Assembly: GCF_008935055.1 (NCBI RefSeq)
Contig: NZ_CP043028.1
Span: 3,006,501 to 3,070,500, forward strand
Length of the DNA stretch: 64,000 bases
Direction: 5' to 3'
Source: Pseudobutyrivibrio xylanivorans
Lineage (GTDB): Bacteria; Bacillota; Clostridia; Lachnospirales; Lachnospiraceae
Under the pieces are notes generated by a model, which saw nothing but the letters and a program-made list of their open reading frames with translations, had not been told where the DNA came from and did no database searches. The first letter of the stretch is position 1, and the number at the start of each line of letters is the position of its first letter. The position numbers were made by a program, and so were the translations under genes. Of the stretch, positions 34,938-43,548 are shown piece after piece.

Positions 34938-36110
34938 TTATAGCAAGCTAGTCGCATATCCATCGTGAATCAAATGCATAAAGTATGTTTCCATTTCTTT
35001 TTCCTTGTTCAATATCAAACAAACAATTATATTCTGCCAAAAAAAAGCAGAATGCTCTGCAGATATGAAAATCGAACAAACCAGAGTTCCACACATCACA
35101 CCAAAAGTTAAACTGTTCCGTGAATTAAATGACATTTTCACAATTAAAAGCAAGAAAAGAAAAAATAACAAACCACCAATGAGTCCATAATCAGCTAGCG
35201 TATCTAAATAGGTACTATGGGCAAGTAAATTTTTATATGCTCCATATTCTGGTCCAAAATTTTGCATTGAATTTCCACCTCTGCCCCATATAGGATTTGT
35301 CAAAAAAATAGCGAAACATGTTTTCCAAAGATTAAATCTCAAATAATTGCTTCCGTTATCATTATGTAAACTAGCAAATGAATATCTTCCTGCGAAGTAT
35401 GATGGCAAAAGACTATATATAACAATAATTAAACACACTCCTATTAAGCCCATCGCTATATGTTTTGTAGAATGTTTTCCCATGAGATATCCCATCAATA
35501 CTCCAATCAATATTGACAAAATAGCTCCCCTAGAGCCTATCATTACTACGCCTATCACAAGAAAGCATAAATTAATTAGTTCGACTATCCTTCTATTTCT
35601 ATTTAATACCCTATCAAATACGTAAATAATCGGGAAAATGTATGCTGCAGCCAAATAATTTGGATCCATTGTTGCTCCAAAGTTAGAAATTACATGCCGG
35701 TTTGGATCATCTACCAACACTGCACCTTGAAAAATCATCTTAATAGTGATTAGATGACACGTAATAATCATACATTTAACAATAAAATTTATGTCTTGCT
35801 TATCAAAATTATATGAAGAAATAACTATTAATATTAACAGCTCATAAATACACCTAATTACTTTTCCATTTGTCCCATCCAAATTAGCTATAAAAACAAT
35901 TGAAAAAATAGTATATAGGGTGTAGAACAAAAACGGATAGCATAATCTATTTATTCGTACTTTCCACGAATTATTGTGCAAAATCACTACAACAATAATC
36001 ATATATAAGGGCGCCATATGGATCATCATTGTCCACCCCCATGGATTAATAAGATAAAAAAAATATGCCACTCCCATCAGCAGAACAGGACATTTAACTA
36101 ACGCTTTCAT
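34938..36110 (-). CDS. Wzy-type polysaccharide polymerase
   Basis: A 390-aa protein with about ten hydrophobic segments and the O-antigen ligase/polymerase pattern. It has MIGSRGAILSILIGVLMGY in the middle and a large extracytoplasmic loop with NPIWGRGGNSMQNFG and HSTYLDTLADYG. It would join repeat units on the outer face of the membrane. It lies between two glycosyltransferase genes, both disrupted. Confidence 0.85.
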   Translation of the reverse strand: MKALVKCPVLLMGVAYFFYLINPWGWTMMIHMAPLYMIIVVVILHNNSWKVRINRLCYPFLFYTLYTIFSIVFIANLDGTNGKVIRCIYELLILIVISSYNFDKQDINFIVKCMIITCHLITIKMIFQGAVLVDDPNRHVISNFGATMDPNYLAAAYIFPIIYVFDRVLNRNRRIVELINLCFLVIGVVMIGSRGAILSILIGVLMGYLMGKHSTKHIAMGLIGVCLIIVIYSLLPSYFAGRYSFASLHNDNGSNYLRFNLWKTCFAIFLTNPIWGRGGNSMQNFGPEYGAYKNLLAHSTYLDTLADYGLIGGLLFFLFLLLIVKMSFNSRNSLTFGVMCGTLVCSIFISAEHSAFFWQNIIVCLILNKEKEMETYFMHLIHDGYATSLL

Positions 36111-36218
36111 ATCTATTCCTCAATTAAATAAATTGTGCAATTTCAGAACTTGCTTTCTTCACAGCCAACATCAGCCAATTATATAACTAGTCTTACAATG
36201 TATTATCACCATTTAATG

Positions 36219-37316
36219 TCACGCTTCAGACTTAATAGTGTTATAAATATCTTCCAATCTTTTTACCGCCTTAATCACATCGTATTTTTCGAGAGAAGAC
36301 TGACTTACCTTCTCATTTATTTCTTTTCTATTTAAAATCTCATCTGCCTACAATAATGCAGCATTTTCCTTATCTATAGGAAGAAATCTTGCATTACCAG
36401 TCAAATCTACCTCTCTACTAATTCTGTTTGAAAAGTAACATTGTAGTCCTGCAGCTTGCGCCTCCACGCCAACCATTGGAAACCCCTCAAAATAACTTGG
36501 CATAAGGAACACATCCATTACCTGATACCACGGAGATACATCTTTTTGAACCGCCGCTGAATAATAGTATTTATCTAAATGTCTTTCTTTAATTCTATTT
36601 ACAAACTCATCATATAAATCATTCCCACCAACGGTTAACAGCCTTACCTCCTTATTTTTTTCTAACAATTTTTCTAGCACATCTATCAAGAAGAAAGTGT
36701 TTTTCTCCTCTCCAAATCTTCCCACAAAACCAATTACAATCTTATTTTCAAATCCAATTTCCCTTCTTTTGTTTTCCCTTATAATTGGGTTAAATTCATA
36801 TCGTGATAAATCAGTAGCGTTACATATTATATTCTTCTTGTCGAATTTGTTACCCCACATCCACAATCCAGCTCGCTCTCCACAAGCATACTTTTCAATA
36901 TCCATATTTCTTAAAATATTAATATTAATAATGTGTAGTAATTTTCTTAAAACCCCTTTTGGAGTTGAACTAGAATGCGAATGAGCAATTACTCTTATAT
37001 GCCTTCTTCTTCCTGCTATAATTGGTAAAAGATTTGCAGCTGACTGCATATGTACATGCATACATTTATAATCCATTGAACTAAGTACATTTAGAATCTG
37101 TTTGTAGGCATTGAATGGATGCTTTTTATAATTTTGAATCCTTATAATTCTTCCACCCATCTTTTCTATTTGATCTTGGTATGCAATTCCACCACCATAA
37201 ATATCTAAGAAGTCAAATTGAAATCGTGTTTTATCTATGGCTCTGTAATAATTCATCACCACATTTTCAACACCTCCTGGATTACTGCTAAATCCAACCT
37301 GAAGTATTCTTTGCAT
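36219..37316 (-). pseudogene. GT4-type glycosyltransferase with an in-frame amber codon
   Basis: Reading from ATG 37316 gives 322 aa of a family 1/GT4 glycosyltransferase (GFSSNPGGVENV at the start, GRFGEEKNT, FLMPSYFEGFPMVGVEAQAAG) to a TAG at 36348-36350. The frame then continues for 43 more sensible codons (ADEILNRKEINEKVSQSSLE...) to a TGA at 36219-36221. The restored length of 365 aa is normal for the family. The truncated protein keeps the main nucleotide-sugar site but loses the last helix, so partial activity cannot be excluded. Confidence 0.8.
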
Positions 37317-37356
37317 AAACAGCCACCATTTTACGTCAAAATCGTTCTATTCTATA

Positions 37357-38175
37357 TCACCTATGGAGTATTCTCTTAAATACAAAACCTCTTAACCATC
37401 CTGGCATCATTGCAACAATAAACTGAATAGTAACTGTGAGAAAAAAATCTTGACGACTCGTATATCCCAAATCATTAACCATCTTCTGCCCACTTTTATA
37501 TTTCTTAAAATAACTCCATCCTCCACGTCGTTCATACATTCCCTTACCTATTCTGACATAGACTAAAGATTCATTAACATTCGCACACTTAGCACCACTC
37601 ATTATCATTCTCGCCCACAAATATGTATCTTCCATTAGAGGACATGATTGATAATTACCTGCAGCCAATACAGCACTCTTTTTAAACATCACAGTCACAT
37701 GATTAAATGCATCTCGCTTTTTCTGATATTCAATAATATCCTCATGTTTAATCGGTACTGTTCGCCTTGCAACAATTATATTGTGGCTATCCTCAAATTC
37801 ATCAACATAGCTTCCACAAATATCAAGAGTAGGATTATTTTCAAAAACTGCCAATTGTTTCTCAAACCTGTCTTCCCTAGCAATATCATCTGTATCCATT
37901 CTCGCAATGAGTTCATTACTGCACACTGGAACACCAGCTTTAAGTGCTAACCCAAGACCGCCATTAATCTCAAGCCGAACTCTCTTAATAAGTCTTGGAT
38001 ATTGTTCTTGATATTCATCTAACAGATGATACATTTCATCTGTTAGAGGTCCATCTTCAACTATGACCCACTCATCTGCAGGTACTGTTTGCCTTAGTAG
38101 ACTTTCAAAACACTCTCTTGCATATTCAGTTTTTTCTTTTATGTATAATGACATCAATACGCTAAGAGCAGCCAT
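37357..38175 (-). CDS. Family 2 glycosyltransferase
   Basis: A 272-aa enzyme with the GT-A fold: LSVLMSLYIKE at the N-terminus, ARMDTDDIA for metal and nucleotide-sugar binding around residue 95, and MEDTYLWARM as the likely catalytic-base region. A hydrophobic C-terminal stretch probably contacts the membrane. It is an intact relative of the IS-interrupted gene at 32624-34892. The sugar is unknown. Confidence 0.88.
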   Translation of the reverse strand: MAALSVLMSLYIKEKTEYARECFESLLRQTVPADEWVIVEDGPLTDEMYHLLDEYQEQYPRLIKRVRLEINGGLGLALKAGVPVCSNELIARMDTDDIAREDRFEKQLAVFENNPTLDICGSYVDEFEDSHNIIVARRTVPIKHEDIIEYQKKRDAFNHVTVMFKKSAVLAAGNYQSCPLMEDTYLWARMIMSGAKCANVNESLVYVRIGKGMYERRGGWSYFKKYKSGQKMVNDLGYTSRQDFFLTVTIQFIVAMMPGWLRGFVFKRILHR

Positions 38176-38190
38176 AGCCTTACCTTACAG

Positions 38191-38886
38191 TTATACATAT
38201 TCCTTTCCAAACACAACCAATACTGTCCTCAACATCGTACTCAAATCTACCCAGAAACTATAATTTCTTATGCTATCTATATTCCAATTCATCTTCCTAG
38301 GTAATACTTCTTCCACATACACCCTATCCACATCATCAGCCCCATCCAGCAGCTTATCCTCATCCTTATACCTAATACTACATTCACTGGTTATCCCTGC
38401 TGGCATTAGCAGTGTTGCATTCCACTCTGGTTTATACTTTTCAACATACTTCACTGCCTCAGGTCTCGTGCCTACGAATGACATATTGCCTTGAATCACA
38501 TCAAGTAACTGTGGTAGCTCGTCCAATCTTAATCTTCTAAGCCTACTTCCCACTCTCGTTATACGTGGGTCCTCTCCAACTGTAACTGCAGTGCCAATCT
38601 TATCTGCATTCGTAACCATTGTCCTAAACTTATGAATCCTAAAATGTTTTCCATAAGTCGTAACTCTCTCCTGCCGATAGAATATAGGACCTTCACTATC
38701 CATTTTTATTGCTACAGCAATAACCGTCATAGGAATTACTAGTATAATCAACAGTATTACTGCCACTATAAAGTCGAATATTCTTTTAACCAGCAGCTGC
38801 CACCGTCGTTTCCATAGAACTTCCCAGTATGGTCTCACTTCAGGTGTCTTCATAAAATCAGGAAGTTCTTCCCAACTTTTCAGCAT
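38191..38886 (-). CDS. Initiating undecaprenyl-phosphate sugar phosphotransferase
   Basis: A 231-aa bacterial sugar transferase (PglC/WcaJ catalytic domain). One membrane segment lies at about residues 35-60 (FDFIVAVILLIILVIPMTVI), then DSEGPIFYRQERV, KFRTMV, SRLRRLRLDELPQLLDVIQG and GTRPE. It starts repeat-unit synthesis by loading the first sugar phosphate on the lipid carrier. The aminotransferase gene upstream suggests the first sugar may be an amino-deoxy sugar. Confidence 0.92.
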   Translation of the reverse strand: MLKSWEELPDFMKTPEVRPYWEVLWKRRWQLLVKRIFDFIVAVILLIILVIPMTVIAVAIKMDSEGPIFYRQERVTTYGKHFRIHKFRTMVTNADKIGTAVTVGEDPRITRVGSRLRRLRLDELPQLLDVIQGNMSFVGTRPEAVKYVEKYKPEWNATLLMPAGITSECSIRYKDEDKLLDGADDVDRVYVEEVLPRKMNWNIDSIRNYSFWVDLSTMLRTVLVVFGKEYV

Positions 38887-38932
38887 TTAGATGTCTCCCT
38901 TCAAATAAGGTCATTGGTTTATCTAAACTTCC

Positions 38933-40240
38933 TTAGATATATTTGCTAACCACTTCCTTATAGTTACTGATTACATAATCAACATCCTCATCTGTAAGCT
39001 TTGTATGTAGCGGCAGCGTAACCAGATTCACGTAGTAGCCGTATGCGTTTGGAAAATCTTTTATATCCCATCCCATTTCTTTATATGCAGTCATCATCGG
39101 AAGTGGCTTGTAATGAACATTGGTATTCACTCCACGTTCTGCCAACTTCACTATAATCTCTCGTCTAGTCTCGTCGCTTATGCCTGGAATTCTTGTAAGA
39201 TAAAGATGTCCGGAAGAGTCACCATCCTCTGTATAATGAATAAGATGTTTCACGCCAAGCTCATCACACATAGCATCATATCTTCCAATAATGTCTTTCC
39301 TTCTAGCCAGCATTCCTGAGTAACGATCCAACTGACGAAGACCAATAGCAGCAGTTACATCCGTCATATTGCACTTGTACCATGCTCCCTGAATGTCATA
39401 TTCCCAAGCTCCAATCTGAGTCTTTGCCAATGCATCCTTACTCTGACCATGTAGACTGTACAACTGGTACTGATGATAAATATCAGCATTGTCAACGCCT
39501 GGTATTTCTCTCCATGTGGATGCTCCCCCCTCAGCAGTTGTGAAATTCTTTACTGCATGGAAAGAAAAATCTGTGAAATCAGCTGTAGCTCCTGCCATCT
39601 TTCCATTTCTGCTTGCTCCAAGAGAATGGGCTGCGTCAGCAAATATCAGCACACGACCTATAGCTTTCTGTATTTTTCTTCCCAATTCTGTATTACCGCT
39701 TGGTACGAACAAATCTCTCTTTTCTTCTACTATTTCAAAGAGCTTGTCATAGTCAGGAATTATTCCACCAATATCTACTGCCACAATGGCTTTTGTTTTT
39801 TCTGTAATTGCCTCTGCGACCTTGTCATAATCCATTTCCGTGGAATCTTTTTGACTGTCCACAAAGATTACCTTTGCACCACAATGAACTGCAGCGGATG
39901 CTGATGCAGTGTATGTATAAGCTGGAACAATTACCTCATCACCCTCCCCAATTCCGCATATACGAAAATTCAGTTCTTCGGCTGCTGTTGCGCTATTCAA
40001 ACACACTACTCTTTGACCATATTTTTCAATTGCCTCTTCAGTAGTACAGTCAACATCCGTCTTTCCCGTTTCGATGTAAGCAGCTAATCTGCGCTCTAAC
40101 AATTTCGTTCTGGGGCCTGTTGTAATCCATCCAGATTTAAGCGCCTCTACCACTTCTTTTATTTCCAAATCTGAAATATCCGGTGGACTGAAAGGAATAT
40201 TTTTCTTCTTAAATTCTGTCATTGAATCGTTGCTAGCCAT
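38933..40240 (-). CDS. DegT/DnrJ/EryC1/StrS sugar aminotransferase
   Basis: A 435-aa PLP enzyme for amino-sugar synthesis. LKSGWITTGPRTKLLERRLA, VPAYTYTASASAA and DAAHSLGA are family marks, and the PLP lysine is in FHAVKNFTTAEGG. The product could be a 4-amino-4,6-dideoxy sugar nucleotide as in PglE-type enzymes, but no matching dehydratase is in the window. The ATG at 40240 has GAGG seven bases upstream. Confidence 0.9.
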   Translation of the reverse strand: MASNDSMTEFKKKNIPFSPPDISDLEIKEVVEALKSGWITTGPRTKLLERRLAAYIETGKTDVDCTTEEAIEKYGQRVVCLNSATAAEELNFRICGIGEGDEVIVPAYTYTASASAAVHCGAKVIFVDSQKDSTEMDYDKVAEAITEKTKAIVAVDIGGIIPDYDKLFEIVEEKRDLFVPSGNTELGRKIQKAIGRVLIFADAAHSLGASRNGKMAGATADFTDFSFHAVKNFTTAEGGASTWREIPGVDNADIYHQYQLYSLHGQSKDALAKTQIGAWEYDIQGAWYKCNMTDVTAAIGLRQLDRYSGMLARRKDIIGRYDAMCDELGVKHLIHYTEDGDSSGHLYLTRIPGISDETRREIIVKLAERGVNTNVHYKPLPMMTAYKEMGWDIKDFPNAYGYYVNLVTLPLHTKLTDEDVDYVISNYKEVVSKYI

Positions 40241-40255
40241 CTCTCTTCCTCTCGC

Positions 40256-40525
40256 CTAATCCCCATCAAACATATTTGGCTCTCTGCCATATTGAGCAAC
40301 ATAACTCTTTACGAAATCAGAATTAGAATCGTATCCAACTCTTTGATTTTCTTCCAACTTGATTACAAGTGCATCGTCTTCAGGAGCAATTGACACAGCT
40401 TTATATTCTTTATTCAACTGCTTAATTGCCTCATCACCGGATGCATAAGTCCTTCTTTCATCATCAGCAAGGAGCACAACCTTTCCTTTCGATAATTCAA
40501 GAATCTTGTTTAATTCCCAGTTCAT
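40256..40525 (-). CDS. Uncharacterised 89-aa acidic protein
   Basis: Begins MNWELNKILELSKGKVV with GGGAGAG eight bases upstream; the frame extends to 40558 without a better start. The protein is acidic and soluble, ending EPNMFDGD. No family recognised. It is 15 bp upstream of the aminotransferase and 19 bp downstream of the helicase gene, so it is cotranscribed with them. It may be a regulatory or accessory protein of the locus. Confidence 0.6.
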   Translation of the reverse strand: MNWELNKILELSKGKVVLLADDERRTYASGDEAIKQLNKEYKAVSIAPEDDALVIKLEENQRVGYDSNSDFVKSYVAQYGREPNMFDGD

Positions 40526-40544
40526 TCTGTAGTCTCTCCCCCAT

Positions 40545-42668
40545 CTACACGCCCCCAATAGCCTTCAGTCTTCCAACCTGTCCCTCAGAGAGCATTCCCT
40601 TCTTGCATCTTGCCTTCTGATTGGTCAGCCAGGATTTCAGTTTGAATCCATCACTGCACACATAGCCATTAGGAACATTCAAATCACCATGCTGCTTTTT
40701 GTATTCGGCTGCATGTACAAATCCGCTCTCCCAAAATGCTTCATGGACACTCAGCTTAAATCCTAATTCCTGTAGCTTTTTTATTCTCTCTTCACTAAGT
40801 TTCCCTAACTTGCATCTGCTTCGCTGAGTGTTTAGCCATCGCTGTAGCTTGAAGCCTTCATATTCAAAATCTGCAGGGACAAAGTTGATATCCCCATATT
40901 CCTTTTTATATCTCTTGCAGTATTGAAAACCCTTTTGCCATTTTTCATCGTAACGGTCCCAGCTCATTCCGATTTGTTCCATAAGCTTTATCTGCTCCTC
41001 GGAGAGCCTACCTTTTGCGAAGCTAGTTCGCTGACTTGTAATCCAAATGCCAAGCTTAATATCATTCGAATCATCCTCATCACTTCTTACTACATAATCA
41101 TGAGGAACGATAAGATGCCCATTTTTCTGATAAAACTCCTTAGCCAGTCGAAAATTAAAAATCCAATTTTCCTTGATTACTGAATTCCAAATCATCCCTA
41201 TCTCATCCAGCATCTTCACATGCTCATCTGTGATGGGACAATATCCGTAGACATACTTTTCTTCACAATCAGCATCTTTATTTTGCCTTGCAATGCGCTG
41301 AGTTCTAATCCACCTGCCAAGGCCATAACCATCTTCTGAGATATAGCTAGCAGGCACCATCAGGTTTCCATTTTGGTCAAAATACTTTTTCGCCTCCTGA
41401 TACATAAAGTCCCAGCCAGCATTAAGCGTATCCTCCAGCTGCCTAAAAAGCTCTAAGCAATTGCTCACTTCAGCAATCACTTCAAAATTCGTATTTACGA
41501 TAGAGTCTTCACTAGCCTCTGACCTAAAATGCTGCATTGCATTTGTCATTTCTTCTTTAATGACATCAATGCTGTAAAGATTCTGGATATTGTTCACTAT
41601 GTCAAAAATCACAGTATCCTTTTTCTTAGAGGCTGAAAGCGCCCTACCAATCTGCTGCTTGTAAATAATCGGTGAAACCGTAGGTCTTAAAAGGATCACC
41701 CCTGAAATATCATCCACATGCACACCTTCATTGAGAGCATCTATGCAAAGCAAAAGTCTTAGGTGTGACTCATCTTCATCTTCCTTGAATTCTTTAAAGG
41801 CTACACTGGCTGTAGGATCATCTGAATATACCGAATACACATGAGGGTTTTTATCCACCAGCGAAAACCAGCTAGGCACCTTTTCAAGTGCATCCTGCAT
41901 AGCTTCAAAGTTGGAACAGAACACTATATATTTTCCTGTTTTATCAGACATGTGCTTTTCAAAAATCTTATCCAAGCCTTCCGCTTTGTTAAGAGCTCGC
42001 CTTAGCTGGTCTATATATTCTTCAGCCTTATCCCTTACAACTTTGCTCTTTGAGCGCCTTGCTCTGGTTCCATATTTATTCAATTCTTCCTGATATGAAT
42101 AAAGAGAAAGAACATATTTCGGAGGGTTCAAAATTCCTCTTACTATTGACTCACCCAATGACATTTCACTGGCCACATGACCATCAAAAAGCTCATCGCT
42201 CATATCTCTCTGATTGTCCAAATATCTAATGGCCGTAGCTGAAAGTCCAAGCATCGGAATATTCTGATGAATCGAAAGAAATCTCTCAATGCCGCGTCCC
42301 CACTCCACTGCTCCGCAGCGATGAAACTCGTCCAGCACAATATAGTCAGGTGCAATTGCCTGCATTTCTTCATCAGACATGTTCATCAAGCGAGCGTATG
42401 TCACGAATGTGATATTAGTTAGGAAACTATCAGTTTCATTTTCTAATCCACATTCTTTTCTTAAATTTTCTAATTGGGTGGAGAAAATATATTTGGATGG
42501 GGACAGCCAGCAAATGTGTTTGTCTGGATTGTCCTCGCAGAGCTTAAATCCGATAAAAGATTTACCGGTTCCTGTTGGATGAATTATGGCAGCCTTGCCC
42601 GCTATTTTGAGCATAGCTATAGCAGCTTGATATGCGTCTCTATTATGAGCATAAAGCTCAATAGCCAT
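40545..42668 (-). CDS. Superfamily 2 helicase with four helicase-associated (HA) repeats
   Basis: A 707-aa protein. The N-terminal helicase core has HPTGTGKS (residues 30-37), DEFH, GLSATAIR and a conserved C-terminal RecA domain ending QQIGRALSASKKKD. From about residue 435 four repeats of some 65 residues follow, each with W...A..Y...G...VP..Y..dg..L..W...QR, the HA domain pattern. The family is often found in accessory and mobile regions; specific function unknown. Here it precedes polysaccharide genes, an unusual pairing. Confidence 0.85.
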   Translation of the reverse strand: MAIELYAHNRDAYQAAIAMLKIAGKAAIIHPTGTGKSFIGFKLCEDNPDKHICWLSPSKYIFSTQLENLRKECGLENETDSFLTNITFVTYARLMNMSDEEMQAIAPDYIVLDEFHRCGAVEWGRGIERFLSIHQNIPMLGLSATAIRYLDNQRDMSDELFDGHVASEMSLGESIVRGILNPPKYVLSLYSYQEELNKYGTRARRSKSKVVRDKAEEYIDQLRRALNKAEGLDKIFEKHMSDKTGKYIVFCSNFEAMQDALEKVPSWFSLVDKNPHVYSVYSDDPTASVAFKEFKEDEDESHLRLLLCIDALNEGVHVDDISGVILLRPTVSPIIYKQQIGRALSASKKKDTVIFDIVNNIQNLYSIDVIKEEMTNAMQHFRSEASEDSIVNTNFEVIAEVSNCLELFRQLEDTLNAGWDFMYQEAKKYFDQNGNLMVPASYISEDGYGLGRWIRTQRIARQNKDADCEEKYVYGYCPITDEHVKMLDEIGMIWNSVIKENWIFNFRLAKEFYQKNGHLIVPHDYVVRSDEDDSNDIKLGIWITSQRTSFAKGRLSEEQIKLMEQIGMSWDRYDEKWQKGFQYCKRYKKEYGDINFVPADFEYEGFKLQRWLNTQRSRCKLGKLSEERIKKLQELGFKLSVHEAFWESGFVHAAEYKKQHGDLNVPNGYVCSDGFKLKSWLTNQKARCKKGMLSEGQVGRLKAIGGV

Positions 42669-42687
42669 AACAATTCACCCCCCGTTG

Positions 42688-42720
42688 TCCGAATTGTCTA
42701 AAGATGTATACTTCTTCGGA
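42688..42720. repeat. Degenerate copy of the 42831-42860 palindrome
   Basis: TCCGA...GTATACTTCTTCGGA partly matches the perfect terminator palindrome (GAAGTATACTTC core, TCCGA arms) about 140 bp away. The pair could be recombination sites for the serine recombinase or remains of a duplicated terminator. Confidence 0.5.
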
Positions 42721-42830
42721 TAAAATTGGGTTGGTGGAAATCACTAATAAGTTTTCAGAAAAAAGGGCAAGTTATGTAGACTTTAGACATCAAAAGTGAT
42801 AACATATCTCTAACATCATTGATTGACAAA

Positions 42831-42860
42831 AAGTCCGAAGAAGTATACTTCCTCGGACTT
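42831..42860 (-). terminator. Terminator of the recombinase gene, nearly perfect palindrome
   Basis: AAGTCCGA, GAAGTATACTTC and TCGGACTT form a 30-bp dyad with one mismatch. On the minus strand it is followed by TTTTTG and on the plus strand by TTTTTC. Confidence 0.75.
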
Positions 42861-42863
42861 TTT

Positions 42864-43469
42864 TCATTCTTTCCCAATCTCATATTTACAGGCTCTATCA
42901 TAAAAAGTTGATTTCGGCATACCGCACTGTCTGGCAGCCTCTGCCAAAGGAATCTCCTTTTGCCTCCATCTGCGATAAACCTTATTGAAATTCTTAGGCA
43001 GTGGACTTGGAGCAGGTCCAAACCTAATCCCCTTCGCCTTTGCAGCTGCGATACCTTCAGCCTGGCGCTGTCGAATATTAACCCTCTCGTTTTCTGCCAC
43101 ATAGCTTAACAATGCCAGCACAACATCTGTAAGAAATGTGCCCATCAAATCCTTGCCTCGTCTGGTATCCAACAGTGGATTGTCAATTACAACAATATCA
43201 GCCTTTTTCTCTTTTGTTATCATCTTCCACTGCTCCAAAATGTCTTCGTAATTGCGCCCCAACCGGTCTATGCTTTTCACATATATCACGTCGTCTGGCT
43301 TCAATTTCCTAATCAACTTTTTATAGCCTTCCCTGTTAAAATCCTTTCCAGACTGTTTATCTACATAGATATTTTTCTTTGAAATATTCATACCCTGCAG
43401 CGCGATGAGTTGCCTATCTTCCTTCTGATGCTTGTCACTCACCCTTGCATATCCATATTCCTTTCCCAT
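42864..43469 (-). CDS. Serine recombinase (resolvase/invertase family)
   Basis: A 201-aa site-specific recombinase. The catalytic serine is in YARVS (residues 7-11). Other core marks are QLIALQGMNI, SIDRLGRNYEDI and the arginine-rich region around NERVNIRQRQAEGI. The C-terminal helix-turn-helix is IPLAEAARQCGMPKSTFYDRA. The length is that of small resolvases or invertases. No transposon ends are evident. It borders the accessory block on the carB side; a duplicated dyad lies just downstream. Confidence 0.9.
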   Translation of the reverse strand: MGKEYGYARVSDKHQKEDRQLIALQGMNISKKNIYVDKQSGKDFNREGYKKLIRKLKPDDVIYVKSIDRLGRNYEDILEQWKMITKEKKADIVVIDNPLLDTRRGKDLMGTFLTDVVLALLSYVAENERVNIRQRQAEGIAAAKAKGIRFGPAPSPLPKNFNKVYRRWRQKEIPLAEAARQCGMPKSTFYDRACKYEIGKE

Positions 43470-43493
43470 TGCCCCATCTCCTTACACAAAAAT

Positions 43494-43526
43494 AGCCAGG
43501 AGCGAATCATAAATCCACTCCTGGCT
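43494..43526 (-). terminator. Terminator of carAB
   Basis: Minus-strand stem AGCCAGGAG (43518-43526) with CTCCTGGCT (43494-43502), then ATTTTTG. Confidence 0.85.
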
Positions 43527-43548
43527 AAAGAATTCTAGCATTAAATTG

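Noticed and set aside
25205..43469. Whole accessory block as a prophage or integrative element
   Set aside because: No integrase of phage type, structural genes, conjugation genes or flanking attachment repeats were found; only an IS3 element and one small serine recombinase.
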